Source: Pseudomonadota bacterium
GTDB lineage: Bacteria > Pseudomonadota > Alphaproteobacteria > Caulobacterales > Caulobacteraceae
Direction of reading: 5' to 3'
DNA: 50,398 nucleotides
Assembly (NCBI GenBank): GCA_023390245.1
Contig: JAEWDF010000033.1
Span: 1 to 50,398 of the forward strand
Below, piece after piece: positions 16,077-23,221 of this stretch. The first letter of the stretch is position 1. Every line of letters begins with the position of its first letter. The translations under genes were made by a program, and so were the position numbers. A model generated the notes under the pieces. It was given only the letters and a program-made list of their open reading frames with translations. It was not told the DNA's origin and searched no databases.

Positions 16077-16147
16077 GCCCTATCGGCCTTCGGCCTGCTT
16101 GAGGGCGGTTTGGGTCGCCCTACCGCGCTTCGCGCTGCTTGAGGGCG
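16077..16147. repeat. CTACCG/CTGCTTGAGG hairpin repeat, two tandem copies
   Basis: Two 31-bp copies, 16077-16107 and 16117-16147, start 40 bp apart. Both have outer arms GCCCT/AGGGC and the constant parts TATCG or TACCG and TGCTTGAGGGCG. The inner stem differs in a paired way: GGCC-TTC-GGCC in the first and GCGC-TTC-GCGC in the second. They lie in the 209-bp space between the small membrane protein gene and sppA, which otherwise holds only the sppA terminator. Confidence 0.8.
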
Positions 16148-16151
16148 ATCT

Positions 16152-16169
16152 TCCCCCGTTCACGGGGGA
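16152..16169 (-). terminator. Hairpin downstream of sppA
   Basis: TCCCCCG/CGGGGGA stem with a TTCA loop, starting 7 bases beyond the sppA stop in its direction of transcription. There is no clear T run, so it may act with Rho or as an RNA-stabilising hairpin. Confidence 0.5.
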
Positions 16170-16176
16170 GGATCCG

Positions 16177-17955
16177 TTAAGGCAGCGGCTGGTCCGCCAG
16201 CACCACCGCGCCCTGGCTGCGCATCCGTTCGCTGTCCAGGCGGCGCATGACGGCCTGAGCCTGGGGGTCGGCCATGACGCCGCCCAGCATGACCAGCGCC
16301 TGAGCCGCCTCGCTCTGCACGCCGAACATCTCCGAGATCGCTTCCCACGTCGATTTGGTCTTGGGGAAACGCTTGAAGCGCACCGACTGGTCGGCGGGGA
16401 TGTTCGCCAGGCTCTTGGCCTTGGCCACCGCCTCGGTCAGGCCGCCCAGCTGGTCGACCAGGCCCAGCGGCAGGGCCTGAGCCCCGGTCCAGACGCGGCC
16501 GCGCGCGATCTCGCGCACCCGCTCGGGCGGCAGCTTGCGGCCCGTCGCCACCCGCGTGACGAACTCGTCGTAGATGCGGTCCATCGAGGCGGAGAAGGCC
16601 GCGCGCTGCTGCGGCGTGAACGACTGGCTCGGCGAGAAGGCGTCGGCGTATTCCCCGCCCACCGAAAGGTCGCGCAGGTCCACGCCGAACCGGCCGAGCG
16701 CGTCGGCCAGCACGAACTTGCCGCCGAACACGCCGATGGAGCCGGTCAGGGTCGTCGGCTGGGCCACGATCCAGTCCGCCTCCGAACTGATCCAGTAGCC
16801 GCCCGAGGCGGCGTAGGCGCCCATGGACACCACCACCGGCTTGCCCGCCGCGCGCGCTGCGCGCACCGCCGCCAGGATCTGCTCGGACGCCTCCGGCGAG
16901 CCGCCGGGCGAGGAGACGCGGAAGACGATGGCCTTCACGTCCTTGTCCTCGATGGCGTCGTAGATGGCCTCGGCCGTGTCGTCGGAATGGATCGAGGAGC
17001 CGCCGCCGAAGCCGCCGCCGCCCGAGCGGCCGGTGACGATGGCCCCCTCCCCGCCGACGATGGCGATGGCGTCGCGGCCCGCCCCCTGACGCTCGCCCTT
17101 CTCGGAGGCGTATTTCGAGAACTCCACGATCTCGGCGTTGCGGCCGGCGCGGCGCTTGATCTCGGCCTCGGCCTCCTCGACCTGGCCGACCTTGTCGATC
17201 AGCTTGGCCGCCAGGGCCTGGTCGGCCGTATAGGGTCCCGCCTCGATCACCGTCTTCAGCGCCTGGGGCGTCGTCTTGCGGTCCTGGGCGGCGCCCGCCA
17301 GGGCGTTGTCGTAGATGGACTGCATCCACGCCGTCATCGCCTCGCGGTGGGCGGGGGTGTAGTCGCTCTGGGTGTATTCGTTGACGGCGTTCTTGTACTC
17401 GTAGCGCTGCTCGAAATCGGCCTTCACGCCGTACTTGTCGAAGGCGCGGCCCAGGAACATCGTCTCGGCCGAAAAGCCGGTGGCCTGGAAGCCGGCGGTG
17501 TTCTGCATCCACAGTTCGGACGCCGCCGAACCGACCATATAGGTCGACATCACCGCGCCCGACGGCATGAAGCCCTGGCTGTGGGCGATCACCGGCTTGC
17601 CCGAGGCGCGGAAGCGGCGGATCGCCTGGCGCAGTTCGTCGGCCGTCGCCGGCGTCATGCCCGCCTCGGGCAGGCGCACCAGCACCGCCTTCACATTGCG
17701 GTCGCCCTCGGCCTGGGCCAGCACGTCGACCACCTGGGTCAGGGCCAGGCCCGAGCCGCCGAAGGCCGCGAACGGATTGGTCGAGGGCTGGTCGCTGACG
17801 CCGTCGCGCAGATCCAGTTCCAGCACGGCGACGGGCGGCAGGGTCGACTTGGAGGCGCCCGCCACGGCGACGGTCAGCAGCACGATCGGCACGACCACTA
17901 GGAAGAGCACCAGCCCGGTGAAGACGCCGAGGACCGTCAGGAAGAATTGTTTCAT
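16177..17955 (-). CDS. sppA: Signal peptide peptidase SppA, 67K type
   Basis: SppA is an inner-membrane serine protease that degrades cleaved signal peptides on the periplasmic side. The 592-residue protein matches the long two-repeat form. It has an N-terminal membrane anchor (VFTGLVLFLVVVPIVLLTV). The likely general-base Lys is K188 in YEYKNAVNEY, and the likely nucleophile is S377 in VVSMGAYAASGGYW. The second repeat shows RVSSPGGSPEASEQI and LTGSIGVFGGKF. A Gly-rich linker (about 310-320) sits between the repeats. It stands alone, transcribed away from the panD remnant. Confidence 0.95.
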   Translation of the reverse strand: MKQFFLTVLGVFTGLVLFLVVVPIVLLTVAVAGASKSTLPPVAVLELDLRDGVSDQPSTNPFAAFGGSGLALTQVVDVLAQAEGDRNVKAVLVRLPEAGMTPATADELRQAIRRFRASGKPVIAHSQGFMPSGAVMSTYMVGSAASELWMQNTAGFQATGFSAETMFLGRAFDKYGVKADFEQRYEYKNAVNEYTQSDYTPAHREAMTAWMQSIYDNALAGAAQDRKTTPQALKTVIEAGPYTADQALAAKLIDKVGQVEEAEAEIKRRAGRNAEIVEFSKYASEKGERQGAGRDAIAIVGGEGAIVTGRSGGGGFGGGSSIHSDDTAEAIYDAIEDKDVKAIVFRVSSPGGSPEASEQILAAVRAARAAGKPVVVSMGAYAASGGYWISSEADWIVAQPTTLTGSIGVFGGKFVLADALGRFGVDLRDLSVGGEYADAFSPSQSFTPQQRAAFSASMDRIYDEFVTRVATGRKLPPERVREIARGRVWTGAQALPLGLVDQLGGLTEAVAKAKSLANIPADQSVRFKRFPKTKSTWEAISEMFGVQSEAAQALVMLGGVMADPQAQAVMRRLDSERMRSQGAVVLADQPLP

Positions 17956-18161
17956 GGAGGAAGGCGCATCCCGCTCTCGGCCACGACCGGCCGATCCGCC
18001 ACCATAGAGCGGCGCAAATCATCGTCAAATGAACGTCCCGCGACGCGCGAATCGATCTCGCGCTCGCGAAGCCGCAACGGACGCGACTGATGACGGCGAG
18101 CGAAATCCCCATATGCGCCGCCTGGGGCCGATCGCCCCGCGCTTGTTGCCGGAGACCGCCG

Positions 18162-18209
18162 ATGCTGGTCACGCTGATGAAGTCCAAGCTGCACCGCGCG
18201 GCCACTTGA
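18162..18209 (+). pseudogene. panD: 5' remnant of panD (aspartate 1-decarboxylase)
   Basis: An ATG with a good ribosome site (GGAG, 7 bases upstream) opens a 15-codon frame, MLVTLMKSKLHRAAT, ended by TGA. This closely resembles the first residues of PanD, whose N-terminus runs M-L-x-T-M-L-K-x-K-x-H-R-A. The self-processing Gly-Ser site, which lies around residue 24-25 in PanD, is absent, and no frame downstream continues the homology. It is therefore most simply a deletion remnant. A short functional peptide cannot be ruled out. Confidence 0.55.
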
Positions 18210-18249
18210 TGCGACACGGGCGTCGGCTTGACGCCCGAAGCCCGAAACC

Positions 18250-18276
18250 GTCCTCTGAAGAAAATCTTCAGAGGAC
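18250..18276 (+). promoter_or_regulatory. Perfect hairpin containing the SIMPL gene ribosome binding site
   Basis: GTCCTCTGAAGA (18250-18261), loop AAA, TCTTCAGAGGAC (18265-18276): a perfect 12-bp stem. The descending arm contains GAGG, which lies 8 bases before the ATG at 18283 and is the only visible Shine-Dalgarno sequence. In RNA the structure would block ribosome access. As DNA it could be a repressor operator. Confidence 0.75.
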
Positions 18277-18282
18277 AACGCC

Positions 18283-19023
18283 ATGAGACCCCATCTCGCC
18301 GTCGCCGCCGCCCTGTTCGCCACGGCGACGCCCGCCGCCGCCCAGGATCTGGACGCCCGCGCCTCGATCACCGTCGTCGGACGCGGCCATGTCGAAACGG
18401 CACCCGACACCTTCCAGCTGACAGCCGAACTGCAAGGACGCGGCGCCGACCAGGTCGCGGCCCTGCGCGCGCTGGCCGAGGCCCAGCGGCGCGTGGCGGA
18501 AGTGGAAAGGCTGAATGGCCTGCGGACCGCGCGGCTGACGACCAGCGCGCCGAACGTGACGCCCAGCTTCGATCCCGCGTGCGGGACCCAGGGCTACGGC
18601 CGCGACACGGGCGATTGCCCGGTGGTCGGCTATGTCGCCTCGATCAGCCTGGCGCTAGAGGCGTCCCCGGTCGAACGGGCCGGCGACGCCCTGTCGCTGG
18701 CGTCCGAACGGGGGGCCAGGAACGCGCGGATCGACAGCTTCTTCCTGAAGGACGACCAGGCGCAGTCGGCGGCGGCCCAGCGCGAGGCCTTCGCCGACGC
18801 CCGGCGCCAGGCGGAAGGGCTGGCGGCCGCATCGGGACAGCGGATCGTGCGCGTGCTGAAGCTGCAGAACCCGGACGCGGAGCGGTTTGTGGCCCGATAT
18901 GCCGCGCCCGTCGCCGACGTGGTTGTGACCGGCGGGCGAGCCTCGCCGACGGTCCAATTGGACGTCGCGCCCCCGCCCGTTCGGACGGAGGCGCGCGTCG
19001 CAGCCACCTTCGAAATCGAATGA
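18283..19023 (+). CDS. Secreted SIMPL (DUF541) domain protein 1
   Basis: A 246-residue exported protein with a cleavable signal peptide (HLAVAAALFATATPAAAQ). The SIMPL/DUF541 fold starts at ARASITVVGRGHVETAPDTFQLTAEL and ends with VRTEARVAATFEIE. The family is periplasmic and poorly understood; members have been linked to stress survival. One CGTQGYGRDTGDC segment has two Cys that could form a disulphide. It converges on a second SIMPL gene across a shared hairpin. Its ribosome site is inside a perfect stem. Confidence 0.85.
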   Translation: MRPHLAVAAALFATATPAAAQDLDARASITVVGRGHVETAPDTFQLTAELQGRGADQVAALRALAEAQRRVAEVERLNGLRTARLTTSAPNVTPSFDPACGTQGYGRDTGDCPVVGYVASISLALEASPVERAGDALSLASERGARNARIDSFFLKDDQAQSAAAQREAFADARRQAEGLAAASGQRIVRVLKLQNPDAERFVARYAAPVADVVVTGGRASPTVQLDVAPPPVRTEARVAATFEIE

Positions 19024-19029
19024 CGGCGC

Positions 19030-19055
19030 GTCCCCTCCCTGTAACGGGAGGGGAC
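19030..19055. terminator. Bidirectional hairpin between convergent SIMPL genes
   Basis: GTCCCCTCCC (19030-19039), loop TGTAAC, GGGAGGGGAC (19046-19055), a perfect 10-bp stem 6 bases after one stop and 7 bases before the other. It lacks a T run on either side. Confidence 0.65.
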
Positions 19056-19062
19056 GCAGCGC

Positions 19063-19818
19063 TTAGCGCGCGATGTCGTAGACGCCGCTGATGTCCACCC
19101 GCACCGTCAGCTCGCCGGCCGAGACGGGGGTGCTGTCGGCCTGCACCGACATGGCGCGCGCGGCGTACATCGGCATCGGCGGCGGGGGCGAATAGCCGCC
19201 GCCCTCGGTCAGGGTGCGCACCCCGCCCAGGCGGACGCCCAGGGCGTCGGCGTACAGCTGGGCCTTGCCCTGCAGGGCGCGCACGGCCAGCTGGCGGGCC
19301 TGGTTCTCGGCCGCCGTGGGATCCTTCAGGCCGAAGCTGATGCCGTCGATCTGGTTGACCCCGGCCGAGACCACGGCGTCGGCGGTCGTGCCGACCTTGG
19401 ACAGGTCGTTGATCGTCACCGTCACGCGGTTGACGGCCTGGTAGCCGCGCAGCTTGGGCGGCTCGTTCTGCTGGTAGTCGTACTGGGCCGACAGGTTCAG
19501 GCCCGAGGTCTGGATATCGCGCTCGGCGATCCCGGCGCGCCGCAGGGCGGTCATCACCTGGGTCATGCGGGCGGCGTTGTCGCGCATGGCCTCGGCCGCC
19601 GTCGGCGCCTCGGTCTGCACGCCGAAGGTGATGGTCGCCATGTCGGGCGCGGCCTTGACCTCGCCATAGGCCGATAGGTTCAGGGAGGGCGCGGGCTGCA
19701 TCATGTGCATGGCTCCGGGTTCGATAGTCTGGGCCATGGTCGGCGGGGCGGCGACGGCCAGCACGGCGGCGGCGGCCACGGCGCCGCCAAAAGCCAGGGT
19801 CTTCAGCGCGCGGGTCAT
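19063..19818 (-). CDS. Secreted SIMPL (DUF541) domain protein 2
   Basis: A 251-residue exported protein with a signal peptide (TLAFGGAVAAAAVLAVAAPPTMAQ). The SIMPL domain begins SLNLSAYGEVKAAPDMATITFGVQTEAPTA in its classical form and ends GELTVRVDISGVYDIAR. Characteristic segments are RDIQTSGLNLSAQYDY and GVNQIDGISFGLKDP. It is the more canonical of the two SIMPL proteins here. The two are divergent in sequence, so this looks like an old duplication or independent arrival. Function unknown. Confidence 0.88.
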   Translation of the reverse strand: MTRALKTLAFGGAVAAAAVLAVAAPPTMAQTIEPGAMHMMQPAPSLNLSAYGEVKAAPDMATITFGVQTEAPTAAEAMRDNAARMTQVMTALRRAGIAERDIQTSGLNLSAQYDYQQNEPPKLRGYQAVNRVTVTINDLSKVGTTADAVVSAGVNQIDGISFGLKDPTAAENQARQLAVRALQGKAQLYADALGVRLGGVRTLTEGGGYSPPPPMPMYAARAMSVQADSTPVSAGELTVRVDISGVYDIAR

Positions 19819-20005
19819 TCTCGAAGTCTCCGTTTCATCGATCCGGACGATCGGAAGTCGTCTATGGCGAGCGGCTTAGCCATCCGCGCCTGAACGAACG
19901 CGGGGACGGCTTGGCAGTTTCCGTTCATCTTCGTGAAATTCCGGAAGGCCCAGCGCTCTTGGCAAGTCGCCGTCCCCCCTGCTAGGCGAGACCTCCCGTC
20001 CCGGC

Positions 20006-20081
20006 GGGCCCGTAGCTCAATGGTTAGAGCCGACCGCTCATAACGGTCTGGTTGGGGGTTCGAGTCCCTCCGGGCCTACCA
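20006..20081 (+). tRNA. tRNA with CAU anticodon, probably tRNA-Ile2 (lysidine type)
   Basis: A 76-nt cloverleaf with encoded CCA. The acceptor stem is GGGCCCG/CGGGCCT with a terminal G-U wobble, the D stem GCTC/GAGC, the anticodon stem GACCG/CGGTC with loop CTCATAA (anticodon at 20039-20041), and the T arm GGGGG-TTCGAGT-CCCTC. It lacks the three G-C pairs next to the anticodon loop that mark the initiator. Between elongator Met and Ile2, overall resemblance to alphaproteobacterial Ile2 tRNAs favours Ile2, but this is not certain. Confidence 0.9.
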
Positions 20082-20095
20082 CGCTCCCAAGCGCC

Positions 20096-20118
20096 AGCGC
20101 GATAGCGCGATAGCGCGA
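20096..20118. repeat. Short tandem repeat AGCGCGAT
   Basis: Nearly three copies of an 8-bp unit, 15 bases after the tRNA 3' end. Each unit can self-pair weakly through GCGC. No function is evident. Confidence 0.6.
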
Positions 20119-20213
20119 ATAATAGCAAAGCCCGGCACGCCCCAATGCGCAACTTTTAACACACCTCAATTCCCCGTAAGATTGCTGAAGAATCGGCTGC
20201 GAAGGAAACACAA

Positions 20214-20963
20214 ATGTTGGCGTCAGTATTGGCCGCAGTCGCCATGCAGGCTGCGCCCCCGCCCAAGCGCGCCCGGCCCACGGCGCGCATACCCGCATCG
20301 ATCTTGGCGCGATACCAGCAGCACCCGGAACTGCTCCAACCTTTAGATGCGGCCACGCCGCCAAGGGCCTCCTATCCAGCGGCGGCGCTGGAGGCCGGCG
20401 TCGAAGGCAGCGCCACCTTGTTCTGCATCGCGGAGATCACCGGCCGGGTGCGCGATTGCGAGGTCGAGTTGGAAACACCGATTGGATTAGGATTTGGAGA
20501 GGCCGCCCTGGCGGCGGCGCCGACCTATCAATTCGTCCCGGCCAGGTTCGACGGCGACCTGGTGGAAAGTCCGGTGACTTTCGCGGTCCGGTTCACCCTG
20601 GAAGACGACCAGGAGAATCCGGACAGAACCACCGTTACCGAGGCGATCGCCGGATTGGGCATGGCGACGGGATGGTGCCGATCCCGCCAGGATCAAGCGA
20701 CGCGCGACCATTGGGATGCGCTTGCGCAAACGGCGGAAACTTCGGGCACGTCGGGGCTGCGCCCCTATGACCAGTTGTTCGTGAACGGCTATAGGGTGGG
20801 AATAGCGCAGATCACGAGACAGGGTGTGCGATCCACCTCCGACTGCGCGCGCATGAAGGCCGAGGCGGAAGCCGTTGTCGTTCGAGCGGAGCCCGCGATC
20901 GTGCGACTGGAGGTCAGCGACGCTTGGTTTTCGAACGGCCGGCTGCGGCCAGACTTTCCGTAA
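20214..20963 (+). CDS. Secreted TonB C-terminal-like protein (paralogue 1)
   Basis: A 249-residue protein with a short hydrophobic N-terminus (MLASVLAAVAMQAAP). Residues about 55-140 look like a TonB C-terminal domain (YPAAALEAGVEGSATLFC, ITGRVRDCEVELETPIGLGFGEAAL, PTYQFVPARFDG) but without the long Pro-rich linker of true TonB. The Cys pair FC...DC is shared with the two genes that follow on the opposite strand. The C-terminal 100 residues have no family I recognise. It lies just after the tRNA and codon choice is less GC-biased than in neighbours. Confidence 0.7.
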   Translation: MLASVLAAVAMQAAPPPKRARPTARIPASILARYQQHPELLQPLDAATPPRASYPAAALEAGVEGSATLFCIAEITGRVRDCEVELETPIGLGFGEAALAAAPTYQFVPARFDGDLVESPVTFAVRFTLEDDQENPDRTTVTEAIAGLGMATGWCRSRQDQATRDHWDALAQTAETSGTSGLRPYDQLFVNGYRVGIAQITRQGVRSTSDCARMKAEAEAVVVRAEPAIVRLEVSDAWFSNGRLRPDFP

Positions 20964-21016
20964 AGATTCATTCCCGCCACGAAGCCTGCACCCCGGGTGT
21001 ATCGCGTCCAGAAGCC

Positions 21017-21412
21017 TCACCGAGCCCAAATGCGGAAGGTGTAGGCGTCCCCTGCCTGCGGAAGCGGAAGCGGCCCCCTAGCGTGCTCCATGTCCACTCG
21101 CGCCCGGCGGGCCGACGAGATGACGGCGCGACCAAAGCCTGAACCCGGCGGCGTCTCTGATTCAATGACACAGTTGGCGAGACCGCCGTCCTGCGCGATC
21201 TCGCACGTGAGTACGGCCTCCATCGGCAGATCGCGTCCTCTAGGCGGGACAGGCTGCGGCGCACGTTTCCAGATCAGAAAGCCGCTTTGCCAATGGCGCG
21301 GGTTTTCACCGGTGAATGGCGTCAGGGCCTGCGCCCAAACTGTCGTCGCCGAAGACGCCAAGCATGCGGTAACGACGATGGCCAATATCGTTTTCGGCTT
21401 CGGCTTGTTCAT
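21017..21412 (-). CDS. Small secreted TonB C-terminal-like protein (paralogue 2)
   Basis: A 131-residue protein with a clear signal peptide (TILAIVVTACLASSATTVWAQA). Its core reads LTCEIAQDGGLANCVIESETPPGSGFGRAVISSARRARV, the same Cys-x(n)-G-x-x-x-x-Cys and E-x-P-x-G-x-G-F/L-G pattern as 20214-20963 and 21428-21769. It is too short to span the periplasm and has no membrane anchor after processing, so it is unlikely to be an energy transducer. Probably co-transcribed with the gene 15 bp upstream. Confidence 0.7.
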   Translation of the reverse strand: MNKPKPKTILAIVVTACLASSATTVWAQALTPFTGENPRHWQSGFLIWKRAPQPVPPRGRDLPMEAVLTCEIAQDGGLANCVIESETPPGSGFGRAVISSARRARVDMEHARGPLPLPQAGDAYTFRIWAR

Positions 21413-21427
21413 ATCAGCCTCTTCTTT

Positions 21428-21769
21428 TCACCGTCCTTCAGTGAACGGCACCAACACGCGAAACTGCCCGCTTCGCCTTCCGGGCGGCATGGATCCGCGC
21501 CGGACTGCCTGCAGCGCGGCGTCACCTAGTCCCTGCCCCTCAGGCCGCTCTTCCACGACAACGCAGTCGGTGATGCGGCCATTACGGCCAGCGTGACATT
21601 CTACAATCGCGTACTGCGCCGGCAATTGGACGCCCGGCGGGATGTCCGCCGGGTTCCTCGGGATCCCAAACGAAGGCGGGACCGCGGCCGACTGGGTCTC
21701 CTGCGATTGAACGCCCGAAGGATTCCCCCACCCCGTGATGGCGATCGCCAAGACAACCCCAATGCTCAT
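21428..21769 (-). CDS. Small secreted TonB C-terminal-like protein (paralogue 3)
   Basis: A 113-residue protein with a short hydrophobic N-terminus (MSIGVVLAIAITGWG), then AIVECHAGRNGRITDCVVVEERPEGQGLGDAALQAV. This is again the Cys-pair TonB-C-like core found in its two neighbours. The ending VLVPFTEGR corresponds to the last strand. Function unknown; possibly a periplasmic binding module derived from TonB. About 240 bp with no visible gene separate it from the divergent gene at 22007. Confidence 0.65.
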   Translation of the reverse strand: MSIGVVLAIAITGWGNPSGVQSQETQSAAVPPSFGIPRNPADIPPGVQLPAQYAIVECHAGRNGRITDCVVVEERPEGQGLGDAALQAVRRGSMPPGRRSGQFRVLVPFTEGR

Positions 21770-22006
21770 CGCCCCTCAATGCGCTCGGCAGCCTTACGGA
21801 TCGCGCCGCTAGCGCCCCCGACAGCAACGCGCATCACGACCATAGTTCACAGCGTATAGATTGTCTCCATCCAACTTAAACGCGCGCCTGCGATTGGTCA
21901 CCGGAGACGCCTGGGCGCGGGCGTCCTGGGGGCGTGCGGTTGCGCGCGGCCGCAACCTTCCAAACCGCACGTCGTTCTCTCGCGGAAGCCGATCCGCAGG
22001 AGAACC

Positions 22007-22888
22007 ATGACCATGACCCGCACCTTCAAGCTCGCCCTTCTCGCCTCTGTCGCCCTCGCCACGGCGGGCGGCGCCGCCTCGGCCCAGACGAGCGGGCAGT
22101 CGAACCAGGATCGGCTCGGCGCCGTCTTCGGCGCGCTGATCGGGGATCGGCTGGGCATTTCGGCGATGGACCAGGCGTGGCTGCGCGGCGGTCGGCCGCT
22201 GGCGGACGCCCAGGCGCAGTTCACCAGCCGCGTGGACGCCAGCCAGCGGTCGGGAAGCATCTCCACATCCGCCTCGACGCGGCTTCGCACCGACTATCAG
22301 GCGCTGGTGGCGCTGGAGACCCAGTATGCGGACGGCGGCTTCTCGACCCAGGAGCGCGCCGACCTGAACAGCCGCTACACCGCGCTGGTGCAGACGCTGG
22401 ATTCGGGCGCCGCCGGCTATGGCGACGCCAGCGTGGTGGCGCAGGGCCGGGCCGACTTCGAGACCCGCGTGGACGCCGCCGCCAATGCCCAGCGCATCAC
22501 CCGCACCCAGGCGACGCAGCTGAAGACCGACTATCAGACCCTGATCCAGACCGAGGCCCAATACGCCGCCGACGGGACGATCAGCACGACCGAACGCGCC
22601 GACCTGGACGCGCGGCTGGACGCCCTGGACGCCCGCATCGCGGGGACGGCGACCCAGACGCCCGCGACGCCGGCGGACGCCCGCACGCGTCTCAGCGCCT
22701 TGGACACCGCCGTCACGACGGCGGAGCGCGCCGGTTCGCTGAGCCGGGCCGATGCGGCCAGCGCGCGGGTGCAGCTGGGCGACCTGGCCCGGCTGGAGGC
22801 CGCCTATCGCCGCGTCACGCCGTTGGCCGACGACACCGCTTATCTGACGCGTCGCCTGGGCGAACTGGAAGCGGCGATGCCGCGCTGA
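22007..22888 (+). CDS. Secreted protein with three internal repeats, unknown function
   Basis: A 293-residue exported protein (signal FKLALLASVALATAGGAASAQ). Repeat 1 (about 70-130) and repeat 2 (about 149-209) align with an offset of 79-80 residues: QFTSRVDASQRSGSIS with DFETRVDAAANAQRIT, LRTDYQALVALETQYADG with LKTDYQTLIQTEAQYAADG, and FSTQERADLNSR with ISTTERADLDAR. A third, shorter copy covers about 226-290. The DG-x-I/F-S-T-x-E part looks like a degenerate EF-hand loop. AGGAG lies 4 bases before the ATG at 22007 and 10 before the in-frame ATG at 22013, so either may be used. Confidence 0.75.
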   Translation: MTMTRTFKLALLASVALATAGGAASAQTSGQSNQDRLGAVFGALIGDRLGISAMDQAWLRGGRPLADAQAQFTSRVDASQRSGSISTSASTRLRTDYQALVALETQYADGGFSTQERADLNSRYTALVQTLDSGAAGYGDASVVAQGRADFETRVDAAANAQRITRTQATQLKTDYQTLIQTEAQYAADGTISTTERADLDARLDALDARIAGTATQTPATPADARTRLSALDTAVTTAERAGSLSRADAASARVQLGDLARLEAAYRRVTPLADDTAYLTRRLGELEAAMPR

Positions 22889-22969
22889 TGACCAAGACGG
22901 GCTGACGCGGTCGCCTTGGAACGGCGTTCGGCACGGCTCGTTGTGCAGCCCTCAGACAAGGAGACAGAC

Positions 22970-23143
22970 ATGCTGAAGTGGGCTCTGATTTTCGCCGTGA
23001 TCGCCATTGTGGCCGGGCTGCTGGGCTTTGGCGGCATCGCGGGCGCCGCGGCGGGCATCGCCAAGTTCCTGGCCGTGCTGGCGCTGATCGTGTTCGCGAT
23101 CTTCCTGGTGCTCGGCGTGACCGTCGCCAAGAAAGTGACCTGA
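22970..23143 (+). CDS. DUF1328 (YtjA-like) small membrane protein
   Basis: A 57-residue peptide with two membrane helices (LIFAVIAIVAGLLGFGGIAG and IAKFLAVLALIVFAIFLVLGV), matching the DUF1328/YtjA family: MLKWALIFAVIA..., the GFGGIAGAAAGIAK turn and a short basic end. An AGGAG (22959-22963) lies 6 bases before the ATG. The family is widespread in Proteobacteria; no biochemical role is known to me. Confidence 0.88.
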   Translation: MLKWALIFAVIAIVAGLLGFGGIAGAAAGIAKFLAVLALIVFAIFLVLGVTVAKKVT

Positions 23144-23181
23144 TCCCCGAAGGCGGTCGAGGCCTGCGCCTCACGCCAAGA

Positions 23182-23215
23182 CAAGGCCCGCTCCCGGCGA
23201 CGGGGGCGGGCCTTG
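23182..23215. terminator. Strong bidirectional hairpin between DUF1328 and DUF2239 genes
   Basis: CAAGGCCCGC (23182-23191) pairs with GCGGGCCTTG (23206-23215), extended inward by TCCC/GGGG, with a GGCGAC loop. It sits between two convergent genes. Confidence 0.75.
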
Positions 23216-23221
23216 CCGCGT

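Noticed and set aside
16077..16147. CRISPR-like repeat pair
   Set aside because: There are only two units, the 'spacer' is 9 bp and the units vary by paired substitutions. Single copies also occur at other loci, and no cas genes are present.
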